Source: Nitrospina sp. (GTDB lineage: Bacteria; Nitrospinota; Nitrospinia; Nitrospinales; VA-1). From it: a stretch of DNA of 9,725 nt. Positions 1-6,314 of this stretch are shown piece after piece; position 1 is the stretch's first letter, and each line of letters begins with the position of its first letter. A model generated the notes under the pieces. That model was given only the letters and a program-made list of their open reading frames with translations, did no database searches and was not told the origin of the DNA. The stretch lies in the NCBI GenBank assembly GCA_018665625.1, contig JABJCF010000096.1:1-9725 (forward strand). The letters are read 5' to 3'. Made by a program: the position numbers and the translations under genes.

Positions 1-401
1 GCCTTCCAACCATCGCTATTTCGAAACTCTTTCAAGGCTGCACTGTTCATGAACAGTAGTACAATACTCTTGGCTTGTGCTCCCAATTGAAACCCAACTG
101 ATGCTGCTATTGTGTTGTAATATTCAACCGTTTTACCACCAATTCTCAATGCTCCTTCTCCATATTCCCCACCAATTCCTATGCCTACTTTAATAACAGA
201 TGGAAATACCAGAACTGCTTTGGCTTTTTTAGTAAAATTCTGGCTGCCAGGAACTTCTTTATAAAATTTCTCAAGTGCTACATCCACACTGACATCAATT
301 TCCCTTGCAGTTGCTGCAAAGGAATTTTGAACAATAAAAACACAAGAAAACACCAAAAATAATAATTTGAAAGCATGATATTTGTGGATTTTATTGGGCA
401 C
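1..401 (-). CDS. SYLF/Ysc84-type exported lipid-binding protein (5' part, runs off the window)
   Basis: This is the first 133 codons of a SYLF-domain (Ysc84, DUF500-like) protein; the C-terminal part lies beyond base 1. The start is GTG at 401, chosen because a clean AAGGAG (413-408) sits 6 nt upstream and because no ATG lies in a better place. Residues 1-12 are basic, 13-24 are a hydrophobic stretch and an NSFA-A type cleavage site follows at about 29/30, so the product is probably exported to the periplasm. Residues 60-85 (AKAVLVFPSVIK, then a Gly-rich GIGIGGEYGEGAL) and 94-133 (YYNT, GFQLGAQAKSIVLLFM, FRNSDGWK) are the typical SYLF signature. Related domains bind phosphoinositides in eukaryotes; the bacterial role is poorly defined, though envelope lipid binding is usual to suppose. 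Bacterial members are commonly around 190-230 residues, so roughly a third should be missing. The family call is firm; the biological role is not. Confidence 0.85.
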   Translation of the reverse strand, partial: MPNKIHKYHAFKLLFLVFSCVFIVQNSFAATAREIDVSVDVALEKFYKEVPGSQNFTKKAKAVLVFPSVIKVGIGIGGEYGEGALRIGGKTVEYYNTIAASVGFQLGAQAKSIVLLFMNSAALKEFRNSDGWK

Positions 402-407
402 AAGCGA

Positions 408-413
408 CTCCTT
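408..413 (-). promoter_or_regulatory. Ribosome binding site that fixes the GTG start of the SYLF gene
   Basis: AAGGAG on the minus strand, 6 nt before the GTG at 401. It is the main reason for choosing a GTG start for a gene that has no suitable ATG. Confidence 0.75.
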
Positions 414-436
414 GGGAAATGGTTATCTGGAACATA

Positions 437-442
437 AATATA
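437..442 (-). promoter_or_regulatory. Possible -10 box for the SYLF gene
   Basis: TATATT on the minus strand lies about 36 nt upstream of the GTG start and matches the -10 consensus at five of six bases. No convincing -35 box is found 16-18 nt further upstream, so this is only a weak candidate. The surrounding 402-612 region is an AT-rich divergent intergenic spacer of 211 bp with no other structure that I could see. Confidence 0.25.
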
Positions 443-535
443 CTCTTTCTGGAGTTAAATATTTGGTATTTTTTGGGTCTAAACCTAACTAATTACAGCC
501 CCTTACCAATTAAAATTACTTTTCTAAAATAACTC

Positions 536-566
536 TTTACAAAATAACATTATCTGTTAATATAAT
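536..566 (+). promoter_or_regulatory. Candidate sigma-70-type promoter for the small ORF
   Basis: TTTACA at 536-541 (five of six bases) and a perfect TATAAT at 561-566 are separated by 19 nt, which is slightly long. An overlapping TAATAT at 558-563 would give a 16-nt spacer instead. Either reading gives a start site near 573 and a leader of about 40 nt before the ATG at 613. The promoter supports the small ORF being a real gene. Confidence 0.45.
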
Positions 567-612
567 TAAAGTGATAGACGGAATTAAAAACCGATAACGA
601 TGGAGAAATCAT

Positions 613-816
613 ATGTTCTATCAAACTAAAGTACTAGATGCATATGGAAACCAGAAAAAAATCATCTCTGGGGAAGAATTAAGCCGAAGACATTGGGAAA
701 ACTTTAAGATTCTCGAGGAAAGTGGTAACCCTTTCGCTAAAAACCTACAAAAGGGCACCTCAAAATACGGACGAAAAAGAACAATTCTAAAGGGTTCAGA
801 GGAAGAAATTCATTAG
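613..816 (+). CDS. Small hypothetical protein (67 aa)
   Basis: I do not recognise this protein. It is a short soluble polypeptide, rich in Lys, Glu and Asn, with no cysteine and no hydrophobic segment. A central stretch around residues 22-37 (SGEELSRRHWENFK is its start) looks helical, and a basic segment (KYGRKR) lies near residues 51-56. Support for it being real: ATG start with GGAGA (602-606) placed 6 nt upstream, a candidate promoter about 40 nt further up, and no other gene on either strand here. It is divergent from the SYLF gene and converges on clpB, the two stop codons being separated by 13 bp. Its small size and the lack of homologues known to me keep confidence moderate. It is the only gene in the window on the plus strand. 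Confidence 0.6.
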   Translation: MFYQTKVLDAYGNQKKIISGEELSRRHWENFKILEESGNPFAKNLQKGTSKYGRKRTILKGSEEEIH

Positions 817-829
817 ATTCTCATTCTAA

Positions 830-3460
830 TCAGGCTTGTTTAAAAACGAAGGAGTCGTAGCCTTCGTCGGTATAGACTTCAATTTTATCTCCATCCCGGA
901 AATCCTCTTGAAGGATTTTCCGAGAAAGGGGATCTTGCAAATATTTTTGTATCGCTCTTTTAAGAGGTCGAGCACCGAAAACAGGATCATATCCTTTATC
1001 CGCTAGCATCTCTTTCACTTTATCACTCAGTTCCAGGGAAATATTCCTATCCGCAAGTCGTCCCCTTAAATCTTTTAATTGAACTTCCACAATATCCCGA
1101 ATCTGATCACGAGTCAGGTTTTTAAACAGAACAATATCATCAATGCGATTTAAAAATTCAGGACGAAAATGATTCCGCAATTCCTGCCTAACAGCATCTT
1201 GCACCTTTTCATATTCTCGTTCCCATACTTCTTTGACTTCACCTGCAGTTTCTCTCTCTAAAGCCTCCAATCCAGATTGCTCAATAAATTTACTGCCCAG
1301 ATTGGAAGTCATAAGAATTACCGTATTTTTAAAGTCCACCGTCTTTCCCTGACCATCTGTCAAACGTCCCTCATCCAATATTTGCAAAAATAGATTAAAG
1401 ACATCTGGGTGGGCTTTTTCAATTTCATCTAATAACACGACTGTGTAAGGCCGACGCCGAACGTGTTCTGTCAAAAAGCCCCCCTCCTCGTGTCCCACAT
1501 AACCTGGAGGAGCGCCAATGAGACGAGATATAGAATGCTTTTCCATATATTCAGACATATCAACTCGAACCATTGCCTGTTCATCCTGAAAAAGAAACTC
1601 AGCTAAGGAACGAGCCAGTTGGGTCTTCCCCACCCCGGTAGGCCCAAGAAACATAAAGCTGCCAATGGGCCGATTGGGGTCCTGAAGCCCCGCTCTCGCG
1701 CGCCGAATGGAATTAGAAACCAGTCTTACCGCATCATCCTGCCCAATCACTTGTTGATGCAAAACATTTTCCATATCTAGCAACCTTTGTTTTTCGGACT
1801 GCATCATTCTTTCAACGGGGATGCCCGTCCAACGAGACACTATTCTTGAAATATCTTCTTCTCCAACCTCTTCATTTAAAAGTTTCTCGCCATGATCGGC
1901 TTTTTCTGAAGCTTCTTCGAGACCTTGTAATTCATGCGTCAAACGCGGCAGGGTGCCATATTTCAGCTCAGCTGCTTCTTCCAGCCGACCTTCTCTCTCA
2001 GCATTTTCATTATCCTCAGTGGCCTTTTGCAGCTTTTCCTTTAAAGACCGCTTTTCTTCAATTATTTTTTTCTCATGCTTCCATTGCTCTTTTAAAAATG
2101 AGCATTTTTCATTAACTTCCAGAATTTCTTTTCCCAAAACTTCCAGCCTGTTAACAGACTCTTTATCCTTTTCCTTTTTCAAGGCTTCACGTTCTATTTC
2201 CAGTTGTGTGATTTTCCTTTGGTACTCATCGATTTCAGCAGGCATCGAATCAATTTGCATCTTCAAACATGAAGCTGCCTCATCGATCAGGTCAATGGCC
2301 TTATCCGGAAGAAATCTATCCGATATATACCGCTGTGAAAGTTTAGCCGCCGCCAAAATTGCAGCGTCTTGAATGCGTACACCATGATGCACTTCGTATT
2401 TCCCCTTCAGGCCGCGCAATATAGAAACGGTATCTTCAACACTTGGCTCACCAATAGGTATGGGCTGAAAACGACGTTCCAATGCAGCATCTTTTTCTAT
2501 GTACTTTCGATATTCATTCAAAGTGGTAGCACCCACACAATGGAGTTCTCCCCTTGCCAATGCAGGCTTTAACATGTTCGAGGCATCCATAGAACCTTCA
2601 GAGGCACCCGCTCCCACCAAGGTATGCAACTCATCAATAAAAAGAATTATTTCCCCTGCAGCTGCGGTTATTTCTTTAAGGACCGATTTCAGCCTGTCTT
2701 CAAATTCACCACGGTATTTGGCCCCAGCTACCAGTTGAGCCAAGTCCAAAGATAATATTCTTTTATCAAGCAAGCTTTCTGGAACGTCTTTATGGGTAAC
2801 TCGCTGGGCCAGGCCTTCTATGATGGCTGTTTTACCCACTCCAGGCTCTCCGATTAAAACAGGATTGTTCTTTGTTCGCCGGGATAAAACCTGAATGACC
2901 CTGCGGATTTCACCGTCTCTTCCAATAACCGGGTCAAGTTTTCCTGCGCGGGCCGATTTCGTAAGGTCCACACAATACTTATCCAGGACCTGAAATTTAC
3001 TTTCTGGATCTTGGTCAGTAACTCTTTGACTACCCCGAAGAGACTGCAAACTTTTCAACAAAGCTTCGTGGGTAAGTCCAAAAGATTTAAAAATACCTTT
3101 TGTCTTTTTATGATTGGATAATGCGAGCAAAAAATGTTCTGCGCTTAAAAACTCATCCTGCATTTTTCGAGCTTCTTCTTCGGCTTTGACTCCGACTTCC
3201 GAAAGAGTATCTGAGATATAAACTTTTCCACCCCCTGATACTCGCGGATATTTTTTGACCGCCTCTTCGAGCCTGACCGCCACAGCATTCGGATCAACAC
3301 CGATTTTCTTTATCAATACTAGAGCTATGCCATCGGCATCCCGGATAAGCGATAGCAATAAATGCTCCGATTCTATAGACGGATGGCCCTCTCGAGCACA
3401 AAAACTCTGGGCATTTGAAAAAGCTTCCTGTAATTTTATGGTCATTTGTTCAAAGCGCAT
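830..3460 (-). CDS. clpB: ATP-dependent disaggregase ClpB
   Basis: ClpB is a cytosolic hexameric AAA+ chaperone that, with DnaK, pulls polypeptides out of aggregates after heat stress. The 876-residue length fits the family (about 860). Domains in order: double Clp_N repeat, about 1-145; first ATPase domain with Walker A GEPGVGKT at 204-211, pore-loop Tyr249 (AKYRGEF), Walker B ILFIDE at 272-277 and arginine-finger region ALERRF at 326-331; charged coiled-coil middle domain, about 405-525, which separates ClpB from ClpA and ClpC; second ATPase domain with Walker A GPTGVGKT at 606-613, pore loop GYVG at 653-656 and Walker B VVLLDE at 674-679; sensor-2 GAR at 829-831 in the small C-terminal domain. 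No IGF/IGL-type ClpP-binding loop was noticed. The ATG start has GAGGTGA 4 nt upstream and matches the usual ClpB N-terminus. A slightly long charged insert is visible near 730-757. It appears to be transcribed alone. Confidence 0.97.
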   Translation of the reverse strand: MRFEQMTIKLQEAFSNAQSFCAREGHPSIESEHLLLSLIRDADGIALVLIKKIGVDPNAVAVRLEEAVKKYPRVSGGGKVYISDTLSEVGVKAEEEARKMQDEFLSAEHFLLALSNHKKTKGIFKSFGLTHEALLKSLQSLRGSQRVTDQDPESKFQVLDKYCVDLTKSARAGKLDPVIGRDGEIRRVIQVLSRRTKNNPVLIGEPGVGKTAIIEGLAQRVTHKDVPESLLDKRILSLDLAQLVAGAKYRGEFEDRLKSVLKEITAAAGEIILFIDELHTLVGAGASEGSMDASNMLKPALARGELHCVGATTLNEYRKYIEKDAALERRFQPIPIGEPSVEDTVSILRGLKGKYEVHHGVRIQDAAILAAAKLSQRYISDRFLPDKAIDLIDEAASCLKMQIDSMPAEIDEYQRKITQLEIEREALKKEKDKESVNRLEVLGKEILEVNEKCSFLKEQWKHEKKIIEEKRSLKEKLQKATEDNENAEREGRLEEAAELKYGTLPRLTHELQGLEEASEKADHGEKLLNEEVGEEDISRIVSRWTGIPVERMMQSEKQRLLDMENVLHQQVIGQDDAVRLVSNSIRRARAGLQDPNRPIGSFMFLGPTGVGKTQLARSLAEFLFQDEQAMVRVDMSEYMEKHSISRLIGAPPGYVGHEEGGFLTEHVRRRPYTVVLLDEIEKAHPDVFNLFLQILDEGRLTDGQGKTVDFKNTVILMTSNLGSKFIEQSGLEALERETAGEVKEVWEREYEKVQDAVRQELRNHFRPEFLNRIDDIVLFKNLTRDQIRDIVEVQLKDLRGRLADRNISLELSDKVKEMLADKGYDPVFGARPLKRAIQKYLQDPLSRKILQEDFRDGDKIEVYTDEGYDSFVFKQA

Positions 3461-3464
3461 AACA

Positions 3465-3471
3465 TCACCTC
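3465..3471 (-). promoter_or_regulatory. Strong ribosome binding site of clpB
   Basis: GAGGTGA on the minus strand ends 4 nt before the clpB ATG at 3460. It confirms the start and suggests efficient translation. Confidence 0.7.
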
Positions 3472-3497
3472 AACTAGAATATTTTTCCTTCTATAAC

Positions 3498-3526
3498 TAA
3501 ATAGAATCGAGAGTTAATATTGTCAA
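3498..3526 (-). promoter_or_regulatory. Probable clpB promoter (housekeeping type)
   Basis: On the minus strand a perfect -35 TTGACA (3526-3521) is followed after 17 nt by TATTTA (3503-3498) as the -10 box. The inferred start site is near 3490, leaving a leader of about 30 nt before clpB. The -10 does not match the CCCCAT-type box of sigma-32 promoters, and no CIRCE inverted repeat lies in the 106-bp gap. So the sequence shows a vegetative-type promoter and no recognisable heat-shock element. Confidence 0.55.
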
Positions 3527-3552
3527 GGTTGAACAAACAAAGGAGGGAAACT

Positions 3553-3600
3553 AAAAAACAAAAAAGCTATTTCATTTTCAAGATATCTTGAATGAAAAGA
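3553..3600 (-). terminator. Possible intrinsic terminator at the end of the operon
   Basis: A perfect 16-bp palindrome (TTCAAGATATCTTGAA, 3577-3592) lies within the last codons of the histidine kinase gene. In the minus-strand transcript the stem can extend through flanking TTTCAT/ATGAAA with a small bulge. It is followed, just past the TAG stop, by two runs of six T (3565-3560 and 3558-3553) split by one G. The position, at the end of a six-gene array and just upstream of the clpB promoter, is right for a terminator. The stem is AT-rich and has little loop, which argues against high efficiency. Confidence 0.4.
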
Positions 3601-4616
3601 TTGGTCGCGCGTACTACATGCGGTTTGGAAAGATGCGTTTTCATATCCACAGGTAAGCGAAGAGTAAATTTGGAACCCACACCCAATTCACTTTCGGCCA
3701 GTATATTACCACCCATCACCAAGCTCAATCGATGGCAAATAGCCAACATCAATGCTTCACCACCAAATCCACTCGACAAATTTTCATCCGCCTGAGTGTA
3801 ACCCTTAAAAAGATTTTCAAGAATCTTAGGATTGATTCCAGCACCGGTGTCTTTGACCTCAAACGAAATCCAGCCTATATCACCGACCTTTTCAAAGTTT
3901 ACATTTAAGGAAATTTCACCTTGCTGAGTGGTATGGCAAGCATTAACAATCAAATTACACAATGCCCGAGAAATTCTTTCTCTGTCGCCATTTATTTTGC
4001 CCACACCGTCGGGGCAGTGAATATGAAATTCGTTCTCCGTCTGGCTTATATCCTCCTGGACTTTCTGGGTAAGTTCTTGAACCAAATCTACCACCAAAAA
4101 TTCCTGATGCTGCAATTCAGACCGACCCGATTCAATTTTTGAAAGATAAATTATTTCCTCAACCCATTTCATTAGACTATGGCTTGAGGCACGGATTTTT
4201 TCAATATCAGGAAGAAAATCCTCAAGACCTTCGTCTTGCATTTCTTCCTGAAGCATTTCGCTATAACCGATAATATGATTGAGGGGGGTTCTTAGCTCAT
4301 GGCTAAGATTGGCGAGAAAAACTGACTTACTAAGACTGGAAGTTTCCGCTTCACGCTTATCGAGAGCCAGCTTCTTATTGCTATCTTCAAGCTCAGCGGT
4401 GTGAATTTCTATCTGTGATTTGAGGGACTTTTTTTGAAGCGTGATTTTTTCATCTCGCTTATTAACTTCCTGGAGAAGAGAGTTGATCACTTCAATCAAC
4501 GGATCAATATTATCGTCACCTGTCTTTTCTAATTGGGATGTGAAGTTTCCCTTCCCTAGAGATTGTCCCAGGCTTTTTATTAATAGATCCAGTTCTGATA
4601 AAGAATCTTTATTCAC
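3567..4616 (-). CDS. Soluble sensor histidine kinase with atypical G2 box
   Basis: A two-component histidine kinase of 349 residues, read from a GTG at 4616 that overlaps the trxB stop by 8 nt (GTGAATAA), with AAGGGA just upstream. An upstream in-frame start at 4739 would lie deep inside trxB and is rejected. Residues about 7-56 resemble a HAMP-type linker (LGKGNF, then TGDDNIDPLIEVINSLLQEVNKR). A coiled coil follows, about 55-100. The dimerisation/phosphoacceptor domain has FLANLSHELRTPLN with His106. The ATPase domain has the N-box Asn221/Asn225 (CNLIVNAC), the G1 box DTGAGI at 256-261, and LSLVMGGNI after the G2 region. The G2 box, usually GTGLGLAI, reads GGEALMLAI, so its inner glycines are lost. 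No signal peptide, transmembrane helix or sensory domain is seen, and no response regulator lies nearby. The kinase family call is firm; the signal and partner are unknown. A role linked to redox state would be pure inference from the trxB overlap. Confidence 0.88.
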   Translation of the reverse strand: MNKDSLSELDLLIKSLGQSLGKGNFTSQLEKTGDDNIDPLIEVINSLLQEVNKRDEKITLQKKSLKSQIEIHTAELEDSNKKLALDKREAETSSLSKSVFLANLSHELRTPLNHIIGYSEMLQEEMQDEGLEDFLPDIEKIRASSHSLMKWVEEIIYLSKIESGRSELQHQEFLVVDLVQELTQKVQEDISQTENEFHIHCPDGVGKINGDRERISRALCNLIVNACHTTQQGEISLNVNFEKVGDIGWISFEVKDTGAGINPKILENLFKGYTQADENLSSGFGGEALMLAICHRLSLVMGGNILAESELGVGSKFTLRLPVDMKTHLSKPHVVRATNLFIQDILKMK

Positions 4617-5562
4617 CCAATCCCTTTTCAGCCAACCATCTTTCAGCTTCGAGAGCTGCGGCACAACCTGTTCCAGCAGCAGTAATGGCCTGGCGGTATT
4701 TGTGGTCGTGTACATCACCTGCAGCAAAAACCCCTTCAATACTGGTTTCCTGAGTCCCTGGCTTAATTTTTATATAACCTGCATCGTCCAGGTCAAGCTG
4801 GCCATTAAAAATACTGGTATTGGGTGTATGACCAATGGCATAAAAAATTCCTGCCACATCTATCTCACGGGTTTCTTTGGTTTTCACATTGGTTAATTTT
4901 GCGCCTGTCACATAATCTGCCCCAATGGCATCATCCAAAACCGAATCCCATAAAATTTCCAGTTTAGGATTTTTCAATGCGCGTTCCTGCATAATTTTTG
5001 AAGCTCGAAGCACATCTCTTCGATGCACCATATAAACCACAGAGCCAAATTTAGTGAGGTAGCTCGCCTCTTCCACTGCTGTGTCGCCCCCGCCAATTAC
5101 CATCAAGGGTTGATTACGAAACATAGGTAGCGCTCCATCACACACGGCGCAAGCTGACATACCGTTGTTCCACATTTTTTCTTCATTTGGAACTCTCATA
5201 CGTTTGGCGGTCGCTCCAGTTGAGATAATCACTGAATGGGCTTTTACTTCTCGAGTTTCAGTTTTAAGAGTAAATGGTGATTTGCTCAGGTCCGCTTCGA
5301 TGACATCTTCTTGAACCATTTCAGTACCAAATCGTTCCGACTGCTTTCTGAAAAGTTGCATTAACTCGGGTCCCTCAACGCCCTCAGGAAACCCCGGATA
5401 ATTTTCAACTTCGGTGGTTGTTGTCAACTGTCCTCCAGCCGACCCGCCCAACATGTAGCCTTCAAACATAAAGGGTTTTAAGTTAGCTCTAGCAGCATAA
5501 ATCGCAGCTGTATGTCCTGCTGGGCCTGAGCCGACAATAACAACGTTCTTCACATCACTCAT
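4609..5562 (-). CDS. trxB: Thioredoxin reductase (NADPH)
   Basis: A low-molecular-weight flavoprotein of the cytosol that passes electrons from NADPH through FAD and a redox-active disulfide to thioredoxin. It is 317 residues, the family norm (E. coli has about 320). Visible landmarks: N-terminal FAD-binding GSGPAG at 11-16; GGQLTTTTEVENYPG at about 43-57; NADPH-binding GGGDTAVEEA at 157-166; redox centre CAVC at 138-141; HRRDVLRASK, the arginine pair expected to hold the NADPH 2'-phosphate; and a C-terminal FAD contact, AAGDV, before YRQAITAAGTG. The ATG at 5562 is chosen because GAAAGG (5574-5569) sits 6 nt upstream and the product then starts MSDVKNVVIVG, as usual. A longer frame from a TTG at 5595 would overlap the upstream gene. 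It starts 11 nt after the SUMF1-type gene, and its stop overlaps the kinase start. Confidence 0.96.
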   Translation of the reverse strand: MSDVKNVVIVGSGPAGHTAAIYAARANLKPFMFEGYMLGGSAGGQLTTTTEVENYPGFPEGVEGPELMQLFRKQSERFGTEMVQEDVIEADLSKSPFTLKTETREVKAHSVIISTGATAKRMRVPNEEKMWNNGMSACAVCDGALPMFRNQPLMVIGGGDTAVEEASYLTKFGSVVYMVHRRDVLRASKIMQERALKNPKLEILWDSVLDDAIGADYVTGAKLTNVKTKETREIDVAGIFYAIGHTPNTSIFNGQLDLDDAGYIKIKPGTQETSIEGVFAAGDVHDHKYRQAITAAGTGCAAALEAERWLAEKGLGE

Positions 5563-5573
5563 GACAAACCTTT

Positions 5574-6314
5574 CTATAATTTCGGCTTGACACAACGAAA
5601 ACCCACACCGCTGTATCTTAAATCGGGGTCTTTTGCGACCCGATCAGAAGTTCTTAGAAAATGGCTTAGGGAATCCCAAGAGCCACCCCGTACCACCTTA
5701 CCCTCACCTTTTTGAGGGCCTGACGGATTATTTTGCGTTCCCGAAGTATTGTAGGGACCATACCAATCCATCGTCCACTCATAAACATTGCCCATCAAAT
5801 CGTAAAGACCATGGGAGTTTGGTTGCAAACTTCCCACCGCAATTGGAGACCCAACCGCATAAGGTTGGTTCCAATGTGCACCGCCTAGTTTTTTACCTTG
5901 CGCTACATATTCCCACTCTGCTTCCGTGGGCAATCTTCCATCCCGCCATTTACAATAAGTTATAGCTTCATCCCAAGTGGTAAACACAACGGGTTGGTTT
6001 TTCTTATTAAAATCTCCAGGCCTATCATCATGCAAAACTTCTGGCTCGCATACTCCTGCCACAAAGCATTTGCGGTAGTCGGCATTGGTTACTTCAAATT
6101 TATCGATCCAGAAAGAGTCCACCTCCACTTGATGGATAAGTTCATCTTCACACCAATCAGAATTATTTTGTTCCTCTTCGCAATAGTGGCTACCCATCTC
6201 GAAGACTCCGCCATTAACTAAAACCTGATCACTGGCATATACAGAAGAAGAAACAAAAACCAATAATAAGATTAAATAAATGGGAATAAGGCCCCAAAAG
6301 TTTTTCTTATTCAT
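5574..6314 (-). CDS. Exported SUMF1/FGE-fold protein lacking the FGE cysteines
   Basis: A 246-residue member of the SUMF1 (formylglycine-generating-enzyme, EgtB/PvdO-like) superfamily. Residues 1-27 form a signal peptide (NKK, then a hydrophobic core, then VYA before SDQ), so it is probably periplasmic. Family hallmarks: VNGGVFEMGS at 33-42, FWIDKFEVTNADYRKCF at 68-84, QPVVFTTWDEAITYCKW, RLPTEAEWEY at 127-136, LYDLMGNVYEW at 170-180, VVRGGSW at 207-213 and GFRC at 238-241. In true FGE a Cys pair follows the GGS motif. Here the stretch reads GGSWDSLSHFLRTSDR and holds no Cys, so sulfatase-activating oxidase activity is not expected. Six cysteines (45, 55, 83, 89, 121, 241) could form disulfides. 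The ATG overlaps the thrC stop as ATGA, so it is likely translated by coupling. No sulfatase lies nearby. Fold certain, function unknown. Confidence 0.85.
   Translation of the reverse strand: MNKKNFWGLIPIYLILLLVFVSSSVYASDQVLVNGGVFEMGSHYCEEEQNNSDWCEDELIHQVEVDSFWIDKFEVTNADYRKCFVAGVCEPEVLHDDRPGDFNKKNQPVVFTTWDEAITYCKWRDGRLPTEAEWEYVAQGKKLGGAHWNQPYAVGSPIAVGSLQPNSHGLYDLMGNVYEWTMDWYGPYNTSGTQNNPSGPQKGEGKVVRGGSWDSLSHFLRTSDRVAKDPDLRYSGVGFRCVKPKL

Noticed and set aside
340..345. Lipobox-like cysteine (Cys20) in the SYLF protein signal sequence
   Set aside because: The residues before it (VFS-C) do not fit the lipobox, and the hydrophobic core continues beyond the Cys. A plain signal peptide cut near residue 29 fits better.
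402..612. CIRCE, riboswitch, small RNA or tRNA in the 211-bp intergenic region
   Set aside because: I found no long inverted repeat, no conserved riboswitch core and no cloverleaf. The region looks like plain AT-rich divergent promoter DNA.
812..830. Inverted repeat ATTAGA/TCTAAT between the convergent small ORF and clpB, as a bidirectional terminator
   Set aside because: The stem is only 6 bp with one GC pair, and no T-run follows in either direction. It is too weak to call.
1846..2738. Plus-strand open frames opposite clpB
   Set aside because: They overlap each other and the conserved clpB coding sequence, have no ribosome binding sites of note, and encode low-complexity Ser/Phe-rich peptides typical of antisense shadows. 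The same holds for plus-strand frames opposite the kinase, SUMF1-type, thrC and hom genes.
4617..4739. Longer histidine kinase reading frame starting at a TTG at 4739
   Set aside because: It would overlap the C-terminal FAD-binding region of trxB by over 120 nt. The extra residues have no kinase character, and the GTG at 4616 has a ribosome binding site and a normal operon overlap.
5563..5595. Longer trxB frame starting at a TTG at 5595
   Set aside because: It adds 11 residues not found in the family and runs into the SUMF1-type gene. The ATG at 5562 has GAAAGG at the right distance.
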